From: Candidatus Omnitrophota bacterium
Lineage (GTDB): Bacteria > Omnitrophota > Gorgyraeia > Aquiviventales > Aquiviventaceae
DNA: 6,629 bases
Assembly: GCA_016206675.1 (NCBI GenBank)
Contig: JACQRD010000022.1
Coordinates: 1-6,629, forward strand
Direction: 5' to 3'
Part shown: positions 1 to 4,612 of the stretch, one piece after another
Position numbering within the stretch: the first letter of the stretch is position 1
Layout of the letters: the number at the start of each line of letters is the position of its first letter
Notes under the pieces: model-generated
What the model was told of the DNA's origin: nothing
Database searches by the model: none
What the model saw: the letters and a program-made list of their open reading frames with translations, nothing else
Position numbers and translations under genes: made by a program

Positions 1-40
1 CCCCAGACCCCTTTCGCGGGTTCAAATCCCGCCTCTGATT
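1..40 (+). tRNA. possible 3' end of a tRNA (T-arm and acceptor strand), cut by left edge
   Basis: Bases 16-32 form a standard T-arm: a GCGGG/CCCGC stem of 5 bp around the loop TTCAAAT. About seven bases follow (CTCTGAT) that would be the 3' acceptor strand, and no CCA is encoded, as in the neighbouring tRNA-Arg. The C-rich bases 1-15 could be the end of a long variable arm as in tRNA-Ser or tRNA-Leu, but the 5' half lies outside the window, so neither the amino acid nor the acceptor pairing can be checked. The implied acceptor strand and a T discriminator would be atypical, so this may instead be a tRNA remnant. Confidence 0.35.
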
Positions 41-51
41 GAGGAAAATCG

Positions 52-124
52 CGCGCCCGGCGGGATTTGAACCCACGGCATCCAGCTCCGGAGGCTGGCG
101 CTCTATCCGCTGAGCTACGGGCGC
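52..124 (-). tRNA. tRNA-Arg, anticodon CCG
   Basis: Read on the minus strand this folds as a complete cloverleaf. The acceptor is GCGCCCG/CGGGCGC with a G discriminator. The D-arm begins GCTC. The anticodon stem CCAGC/GCTGG holds the loop CTCCGGA, which gives anticodon CCG and so arginine (CGG codons). The variable loop has five bases, and the T-arm GTGGG/CCCGC carries the loop TTCAAAT. The CCA tail is not encoded. It lies downstream of hemC on the same strand, and no clear promoter is visible in front of it, so readthrough from the upstream block or a promoter within bases 125-335 is possible. A GC-rich organism would need this CGG decoder. Confidence 0.97.
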
Positions 125-155
125 GTCGCACCTTTGGAAATCCGATGGGTGCTCC

Positions 156-188
156 ATAGGAGGGGAAAACGTGGTTTTCCCCTCCTAT
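156..188. other. perfect 15-bp hairpin, 3-base loop (H1)
   Basis: The left arm ATAGGAGGGGAAAAC (156-170) is exactly complementary to 174-188, with only GTG between them. All purines sit on one arm except its second and last bases. Neither strand has a T-run after the hairpin, so it is not a typical intrinsic terminator, although a stem this long would block RNA processing and exonucleases. Confidence 0.85.
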
Positions 189-268
189 CGGTCGCTCGCT
201 ACCGACATTCGACGGCGAGCTCCCTGGTCTCCCCTTTCCTGAAAGGAAAGAGAAGGAACGAAGCTCTG

Positions 269-300
269 GCGGGAAGGAAAAACGTGTTTTTCCTTCCCGC
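269..300. other. perfect 15-bp hairpin with minimal loop (H2)
   Basis: The left arm GCGGGAAGGAAAAAC (269-283) is exactly complementary to 286-300, with two bases (GT) between; in practice the closing pair opens to make a four-base loop. It shares the core GGAAAA(A)CGTG with the hairpin at 156-188, so the two look like diverged copies of one design. The stem lies about 35 bases past the hemC stop codon on the minus strand. No T-run follows on that strand, so terminator function is uncertain. Confidence 0.85.
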
Positions 301-335
301 ACCTATCCTTTTCCTTAAAGGTAACGGCATTTCCT

Positions 336-1256
336 CTAAGCGACCGAGGACTTGAGCAACTCCAGGGCGCCTTGGGCGATCAGGCGATCGGCCAACTGGC
401 GGCCCACGGCGGACGGCTCGGCCATGGAACCGCTCAGCGTGTCGCGAATCTGCCGGCGGCCATCGGCGGCGATGACCGCCCCCTCAAGGCGTAATGCATT
501 GTCCGCGCAAGACGCGTGCGCGGCGATCGGCACGCGGCAGCCGCCGCCCAAACCGCGCAGGAAGGCGCGCTCCGCCTCCACGCAGGAGCGGCTGACCGGA
601 TCCTCCAAGGCGCGCACCAGTTCGCGCGCCGCCGTATCATCCGCGCGGATCTCAACCGCCAAGGCGCCCTGCCCCGGCTCCGGCAGCATGACCGAGAAAT
701 CCAGGCGCTGTGTGATGCGCGCTGCCAAGCCAAGCCGAATCAAGCCGCAGGCCGCCACGACAATGGCATCGTACTGCCCCTCATCCAGCTTGCGCAGCCT
801 GGTGTCCACGTTGCCGCGAATCTCCAGCACGTGCAGATCGCCGCGCTGGGCCAGCAGCTGGCTCTTGCGCCGCAAGCTGGAGGTGCCCACGCGCGCGCCG
901 CGCGGCAGCGCGTCAAGCGTCGATGGGACACGCAAGACGAGCGCATCGCGCGGCTCCTCCCGTGCGGGCACGGCGGCGATCTCCAGCTCCGCCGGAGTGT
1001 CCAGCGGCAGATCCTTCAGGCTGTGCACGGCCACGTCGATGCGGCCTTCCAGCAGGGCCGCCTCAAGCTCTTTGACAAAGATCCCCTCGCCGCTCATGGC
1101 GGCCAATGACGCCTCCGGCCGGCGATCGGCCTGGGCGGCAATCGCCTCAAGTGCCACCTCAACACCGCGCCCCGCAGCCTGCAGCTGCGCCTGGACAAGA
1201 CGCGCCTGGCAGAGGGCGAGCGCGCTGCCGCGAGTGCCAATTGTGAGGCGCCGCAT
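336..1256 (-). CDS. hemC: hydroxymethylbilane synthase (porphobilinogen deaminase)
   Basis: This cytoplasmic enzyme joins four porphobilinogen molecules into the linear tetrapyrrole hydroxymethylbilane, the precursor of uroporphyrinogen III. The 306-residue product matches the usual family length. It opens with IGTRGSALAL. HSLKDLP at 79-85 carries the catalytic aspartate (D82), and GTSSLRRKSQL at 124-134 carries the paired substrate-binding arginines R129 and R130. LPEPGQGALAVE is at 191-202, and GLGGGCRVPIAA carries C240, the attachment point of the dipyrromethane cofactor. All key residues are present. The ATG is preceded by GAGG (plus-strand 1266-1269) at a spacing of 9 bases, and the gene starts 17 bases after the hemA stop codon. 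It is the last protein gene of the block. Confidence 0.98.
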   Translation of the reverse strand: MRRLTIGTRGSALALCQARLVQAQLQAAGRGVEVALEAIAAQADRRPEASLAAMSGEGIFVKELEAALLEGRIDVAVHSLKDLPLDTPAELEIAAVPAREEPRDALVLRVPSTLDALPRGARVGTSSLRRKSQLLAQRGDLHVLEIRGNVDTRLRKLDEGQYDAIVVAACGLIRLGLAARITQRLDFSVMLPEPGQGALAVEIRADDTAARELVRALEDPVSRSCVEAERAFLRGLGGGCRVPIAAHASCADNALRLEGAVIAADGRRQIRDTLSGSMAEPSAVGRQLADRLIAQGALELLKSSVA

Positions 1257-1273
1257 GGTGCGATGCCTCGCCC

Positions 1274-2392
1274 CTAGCGTAAGGTCGGCTGTTGGGTTTC
1301 GACGGTCGAATCCTGCCCCGCAGGCGGTTGATCCGCTGATTCACCCGCCGGGCTTTCAACGCTCGGCCCTTGGCACTCCGACCGCCACCAGGCCAAAAAC
1401 CGATCCACTTTCTCATCGATGATGCGGCGGGATTGCGCCACGGCCTGTTGGCGCTCCTGATGCGCGTGGGCCACCACCCCCTGCAGATCGTCAATGTCGA
1501 ATCGATACACGTTCTCGAGCGCGCCCGCCGACGGCTCCACGTTGCGCGGCACACCCACATCCACCAGGCACAGCGGCCGGTGGTGGCGCGCGCGCATCGC
1601 CGCCTCCACCTGCTGGCGGGTCAGAATAAACCCTGGAGCGCCGGTGGAGGTGAGGACGATGTCCGCCTCCAGCAGCTGCTCGCCCAGCTGCTCGTAGGCG
1701 ACGGGCCGCGCGGCGTAGATGCTCGCCACATCCACCGCCCGCTCCAGGGAGCGGTTGACCACCCGCACATCCCGCACGCCCCGGTCGGCCAGCCGCCGGA
1801 GGGTCAGCTCGCCGATCTTGCCCGCTCCGACTAGCACGACCACGGCGCGCGAGAGCGGATCGAAGATCTTTCCCGCCAACTCAACGGCGACCGTGCCGAC
1901 GGAGACGGCACCGCGCCCGATGCCGGTGTGCGTGCGCACCGCCTTGGCGGCATTCAGGGCCCGCTGGAACAGCGCGTTAAACACCTTGCCCGTCGCTCCG
2001 TAGAGCCTGGCATGCTCGTACGCCAGCTTCACTTGCTGCTGGATTTCCGCCTCGCCCAGCACCATCGACTCCAGCCCGCTGGCCACGGCAAAGAGGTGGC
2101 GCACGCTCTGCGGCTGCGCGCAGCTGTACAGCGCCGGCGACAGGCGGGACTCCTCCACCCCGCCGTGCCGGCTGAAAAACTGCTGCAGCCGTGCGACGCT
2201 GCCGTCAAGCTGGGAGGCCCGGCCGTAAATTTCCACCCGGTTGCAGGTGGAGAGCACAGCCGCCTCTTCGAGCCCCACGTCGTGCCGCAGCCGCGCGAAG
2301 ACGTCCTCCAGCTGGCCGCGCTGAAACGCCAACCGCTCGCGCAGCTCCACCGGCGCCGACTTGTAGCTGAGTCCGACGAGGAGAATGTGCAT
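1274..2392 (-). CDS. hemA: glutamyl-tRNA reductase
   Basis: This enzyme reduces the glutamate of glutamyl-tRNA(Glu) to glutamate-1-semialdehyde with NADPH, the first committed step of C5-pathway tetrapyrrole synthesis. The 372-residue product has the catalytic domain with STCNRVEIYG, whose C50 is the active-site cysteine. SGLESMVLGEAEIQQQVK is at 105-122, and the NADPH-binding loop GAGKIG is at 189-194. NRS follows the next strand, and LVDVGVPRNVEP is at 276-287. The C-terminal dimerisation region is shorter than in many homologues (about 420 residues), and the last 30 or so residues are a low-complexity Pro/Ser/Gln tail. The ATG lies 6 bases after the stop of the CcsA/HemX-like gene and has no clear Shine-Dalgarno sequence, which suggests translational coupling. 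hemC follows at once. Confidence 0.98.
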   Translation of the reverse strand: MHILLVGLSYKSAPVELRERLAFQRGQLEDVFARLRHDVGLEEAAVLSTCNRVEIYGRASQLDGSVARLQQFFSRHGGVEESRLSPALYSCAQPQSVRHLFAVASGLESMVLGEAEIQQQVKLAYEHARLYGATGKVFNALFQRALNAAKAVRTHTGIGRGAVSVGTVAVELAGKIFDPLSRAVVVLVGAGKIGELTLRRLADRGVRDVRVVNRSLERAVDVASIYAARPVAYEQLGEQLLEADIVLTSTGAPGFILTRQQVEAAMRARHHRPLCLVDVGVPRNVEPSAGALENVYRFDIDDLQGVVAHAHQERQQAVAQSRRIIDEKVDRFLAWWRSECQGPSVESPAGESADQPPAGQDSTVETQQPTLR

Positions 2393-2398
2393 GGCGCT

Positions 2399-2842
2399 TT
2401 ACAGGTACGGATGCGCCGAGCGCAACAAGTAGCTCGTATGCCACCACGTCAAGAGCAGCAGGCTAAAACCCAGAATCGAGAGGATCGCCACCCGCCGGCC
2501 GCGCAGCGCCGAGCGCAGGCGCACCATCCACAACAGCAGATACGCGCACCAGACCGCCACGGCCACGGCCAGTTTCGGATCCGGCATCCACCACCGCCCG
2601 AAGCTCACCCGCATTCCGACGAACCCGAAGAGCAGCCCGAGGCTGAGCAGGGCGAAACCGAAGCCGAGCGAGCGGAAATTGAGCCGATCCAGCGTGGCCA
2701 GCGATGGCAGCCGGTGAAACAGCGCCCCCAGCGTCTTGCGCCTGACTTGCCGCTCCTGGATCAGGAACAGCCAGCCGGAGACAAACGCCACGAGAAACGC
2801 CACGTAACTCAAGAGCGAGCAGGCCACATGCACTGCGATCAT
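2399..2842 (-). CDS. short CcsA/HemX-family membrane protein (cytochrome c assembly type)
   Basis: The 147-residue product is hydrophobic with four likely membrane helices at about 5-28, 57-79, 89-109 and 118-138. The pattern HVACSLLSYVAF at the start, the connecting loop LPSLATLDRLNFRSLGFGF, GRWWMPDPK before the third helix, and HTSY near the end (H135) match the C-terminal half of CcsA/HemX proteins. Family members usually have about 260-280 residues and eight helices, so the N-terminal half is missing. An in-frame TGA lies some 16 codons upstream of the ATG, within the preceding gene. HemX is often encoded beside hemA and lowers HemA levels in Bacillus; CcsA exports haem for cytochrome c. 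Which role applies, and whether the short form works, cannot be told. It sits 13 bases after the siroheme synthase gene and 6 bases before hemA. Confidence 0.75.
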   Translation of the reverse strand: MIAVHVACSLLSYVAFLVAFVSGWLFLIQERQVRRKTLGALFHRLPSLATLDRLNFRSLGFGFALLSLGLLFGFVGMRVSFGRWWMPDPKLAVAVAVWCAYLLLWMVRLRSALRGRRVAILSILGFSLLLLTWWHTSYLLRSAHPYL

Positions 2843-2855
2843 CGAGGCGGTTTGG

Positions 2856-3554
2856 TCATTTCGCTGCGTACTGCTCGAGTAATGTCAGCGCTTGCCGGCG
2901 GGTGGCCGATGGGCCGCGGCGCACCACTGCGTCGAAATACCGCTTTCGATCATGGTAGTTCGGCAGCTTCCGCTTGGCGATCCCCCGCAGGCCGGTGAGC
3001 AGCTTCAACAGCGGCCCATACTGGCGGCCGAGCTGCTCGCCCAGCTCGCGCTTGAGCCGCTTGGCCAGCGTGGGGCTGGCTCCGCCGGTGCTGACCGCCA
3101 CCGTCAGCGGACCGCGCGTGAGAATCGCCGGCGCAATGAAGGAGCAGAGCGGCTTTTGATCCACCACGTTGGCGAAGACGCGCTGCCGCTGGGCGCTGCG
3201 AAAGACCAGGTGATTGATGCGGGCATCATCGGTGGCCGCGTAGACCAGCCATGCCCCGCGCACATCCGCAGGACGGAAGCGCCTTGCCAGATGGCGGATG
3301 CGCCCGTGCCGGGCGTAGGCGGCCAGACGCCGTGTCAGCTGCGGGCTGATGAGTGTGAGCTTCGCGCCGTAGCGCAGCAGCGTGGTCACCTTGCGCTGGG
3401 CCACTAGCCCGCCGCCAACGACGACGCAGGGGCGGCCGTTTAAATCGGCGAACATGGGATAATACGCCCTTGGCCGCATCAGGCACTTCGCCGGATGGCC
3501 CGAGCAGAGCTGCGGCATGTAACACCCATCGCGGCAGATCGGGCTTTTCCTCAT
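2856..3554 (-). CDS. precorrin-2 dehydrogenase / sirohydrochlorin ferrochelatase (Met8/CysG N-terminal type)
   Basis: This enzyme oxidises precorrin-2 with NAD+ to sirohydrochlorin and, in bifunctional members, inserts iron to make siroheme. YYPMFADLNGRPCVVVGGG (residues 31-49) is the typical family start leading into the NAD-binding fold, with GGGLVAQRK at its turn. YAATDDARIN carries the catalytic aspartate region, and VSTGGASPTLAKRLKREL is the conserved segment that begins the dimerisation part. There is no SUMT methyltransferase domain, so precorrin-2 must come from a separate CobA. The ORF start overlaps the panB stop as ATGA, hence this start. The family-like part begins only near residue 26 (ATG at 3479), leaving a 25-residue leader with four cysteines. 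Starts at 3479 or 3455 would give the normal length of about 200 residues. No start has a strong Shine-Dalgarno sequence. Confidence 0.92.
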   Translation of the reverse strand: MRKSPICRDGCYMPQLCSGHPAKCLMRPRAYYPMFADLNGRPCVVVGGGLVAQRKVTTLLRYGAKLTLISPQLTRRLAAYARHGRIRHLARRFRPADVRGAWLVYAATDDARINHLVFRSAQRQRVFANVVDQKPLCSFIAPAILTRGPLTVAVSTGGASPTLAKRLKRELGEQLGRQYGPLLKLLTGLRGIAKRKLPNYHDRKRYFDAVVRRGPSATRRQALTLLEQYAAK

Positions 3555-4438
3555 TTCGACTGACGGCTGTGTGCTGACGGCTGTGTGCTGTTCTTGCGAT
3601 CCAACTCGCGTCGCAGTTTATCGGCTTCATCAGGCGCCATGGTCGGCGTTTGTTCCTTGCCGGGAAAGGTACCCGACCGCACCTCGTTCACGAACGCGGA
3701 AGCCGCCCCCCGCACCAGCGACGCGGCGTCGGCGTAGCGCTTGGCGAACTTCGGCTTGAGCCGCTCGTACAACCCGATGGCGTCATAGAGCACAAGCACC
3801 TGCCCGTCGCAGTGCGGCCCGGAGCCGATCCCGATGGTCGGAATGCGCAGCCGCTTCGTGATCTCCTGGGCCACGGGATCCGGCAGGCACTCCAGCACGA
3901 TGGCGAAGCACCCCGCACGCTCCAGCCCCTGCGCCTGGGCGATGATAGTTTTGGCGGACTCGGCATCCTTGCCGCGCAGCCCGAAGCCGCCTTCGGAGGC
4001 TGCGGTCTGGGGGGTCAACCCCACGTGCCCCATGACGGGGATATTGGCTCCCACCATGGTCCGGACGCTGTCGTCGATGCCCTCCCGCCATTCCACTTTG
4101 ACGGCATCGCAGCCGGCTTCCTGCACAAAGCGCGTGGCATGGCGCAGCACTTCCGGGGCGGAGGCGCGCAGCGCCATCAAGGGCATGTCGCCCACCAGCA
4201 GGGCGCGCGCCACACCGCGGCGCACCGCTCTCGCGTGGTGGATCATCTCATCCATCGTCACGGGCGCGGTCGTCTCGTAGCCCAGCACGACCATGCCGAG
4301 CGAATCGCCCACCAGCACAAGGTCCACGCCCGCCTCGTCCACCAGCTTGGCCATCGGGTAGTCGTAGGCGGTGAGCATGGCGATCTTGCCGTCCTGCTCT
4401 TTGCGCGCAAGCAACTCCGCAATCGTGATTTTTGACAT
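3551..4438 (-). CDS. panB: 3-methyl-2-oxobutanoate hydroxymethyltransferase
   Basis: PanB transfers a hydroxymethyl group from 5,10-methylenetetrahydrofolate to 2-oxoisovalerate, giving ketopantoate, the first step of pantothenate and coenzyme A synthesis. The product shows MLTAYDYPMAKLVDEAG (21-37), VGDSLGMVVLGYETT (43-57) and VGDMP (82-86), with metal ligands D45 and D84. VKVEW carries K114, HVGLTPQ is at 138-144, VLECLP carries the catalytic E183, and IGIGSGPHCDGQVLV is at 202-216. The core ends near residue 262, about the normal family length, but the protein runs to 295. Residues 283-293 of the extra tail are encoded by the tandem repeat at 3560-3590. The ATG lies 6 bases after the stop of the zinc-ribbon gene, with only a weak TGAG as ribosome binding site. 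The stop overlaps the next gene's start. Confidence 0.98.
   Translation of the reverse strand: MSKITIAELLARKEQDGKIAMLTAYDYPMAKLVDEAGVDLVLVGDSLGMVVLGYETTAPVTMDEMIHHARAVRRGVARALLVGDMPLMALRASAPEVLRHATRFVQEAGCDAVKVEWREGIDDSVRTMVGANIPVMGHVGLTPQTAASEGGFGLRGKDAESAKTIIAQAQGLERAGCFAIVLECLPDPVAQEITKRLRIPTIGIGSGPHCDGQVLVLYDAIGLYERLKPKFAKRYADAASLVRGAASAFVNEVRSGTFPGKEQTPTMAPDEADKLRRELDRKNSTQPSAHSRQSK
3560..3590. repeat. tandem repeat of two alternating heptamers at the panB 3' end
   Basis: On the coding (minus) strand the heptamers CAGCACA and CAGCCGT alternate, giving two perfect 14-base units plus CAG. The array lies inside the panB frame and encodes residues 283-293 (NSTQPSAHSRQ). It ends nine bases before the first base of the start codon shared as ATGA with the next gene. 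The coding-strand orientation has no stop codon in any frame, while the opposite strand would contain TGA. Confidence 0.9.
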
Positions 4439-4444
4439 CCAATC

Positions 4445-4612
4445 TCAGTTCGGGGTTCTGGGTTGGGGGTTCGGGGTAGTTTTCGATTGTTCCTTCTTCT
4501 CGAAGCACTTCGGACAGTTGAAGATGGGGCGCGCGAGGCTGCGGTTGTAGTCCTTGGCAATCACGACGCGCAGCACCACCTCGCTCTCCTGCTTGCAGGT
4601 GTCACATTGCAT
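4445..4612 (-). CDS. small zinc-ribbon-like protein, function unknown
   Basis: The 55-residue product has two CxxC pairs, C3/C6 and C33/C36, with a basic, hydrophobic stretch between them (VVLRVVIAKDY). This is the layout of a small zinc ribbon or knuckle. I do not recognise the family. Residues 45-55 (TTPNPQPRTPN) are encoded by the G-rich repeat at 4448-4482, so the conserved protein probably ends near residue 44. The ATG overlaps the end of the upstream gene by 11 bases and lacks a clear Shine-Dalgarno sequence, which suggests coupling; panB starts 6 bases after its stop. Reality as a gene is supported by the two CxxC pairs and the tight packing, but the size is small and homologues would need to be seen. 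Confidence 0.6.
   Translation of the reverse strand: MQCDTCKQESEVVLRVVIAKDYNRSLARPIFNCPKCFEKKEQSKTTPNPQPRTPN
4448..4482. repeat. degenerate AACCCCG-type heptamer repeat (copy A)
   Basis: Read on the plus strand the units are GGTTCTG, GGTTGGG, GGTTCGG and GGTAGTT, a degenerate seven-base period. It covers the last 11 codons of the zinc-ribbon gene. The same series, with the same final units, occurs at 4634-4668 at the preceding gene junction. The plus strand has four G-runs of three or more with loops of 2-4 bases (4452-4476), a formal G-quadruplex motif. Confidence 0.85.

Larger units (their letters stand above)
136..334. repeat. structured intergenic element with imperfect terminal inverted repeats
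   Basis: This is the non-coding stretch between tRNA-Arg and hemC. It is bounded by GGAAATCCG at 136-144 and CGGCATTTCC at 325-334, which are inverted copies differing by one inserted base. Inside are two 15-bp hairpins (156-188 and 269-300), a 5-bp hairpin TCGGT/ACCGA (188-205), a 6-bp hairpin CTTTCC/GGAAAG (234-250) nested inside a GAGCT/AGCTC pair (217-221 with 262-266), and CCTTT/AAAGG (307-321). The left half resembles the reverse complement of the right half: both contain the terminal repeat, then ATAGG, then a purine-rich arm around AAAACRYG. It begins one base beyond the hemC stop codon. It may be a MITE-like element, a cruciform-forming repeat, or a structured 3' untranslated region. 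No convincing gene lies in it. Confidence 0.55.

Noticed and set aside
156..300. Intrinsic terminator for the hem operon.
   Set aside because: Stems are strong, but neither strand shows the T-run that should follow; the T bases are inside the stems.
134..355. Open frame on the plus strand across the hairpin region (73 codons).
   Set aside because: It begins at a TTG, consists of the hairpin arms translated, has no recognisable domain and runs into the end of hemC on the other strand. Purine/pyrimidine arms are naturally poor in stops.
352..2998. Long plus-strand open frames (for example 352-1422 and 1928-2998).
   Set aside because: They lie opposite hemC, hemA, ccsA-like and siroheme synthase genes and are of the compositional kind (Arg, Ala, Ser, His and Gln rich) expected from antisense frames of GC-rich genes. 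The minus-strand frames carry full sets of family motifs.
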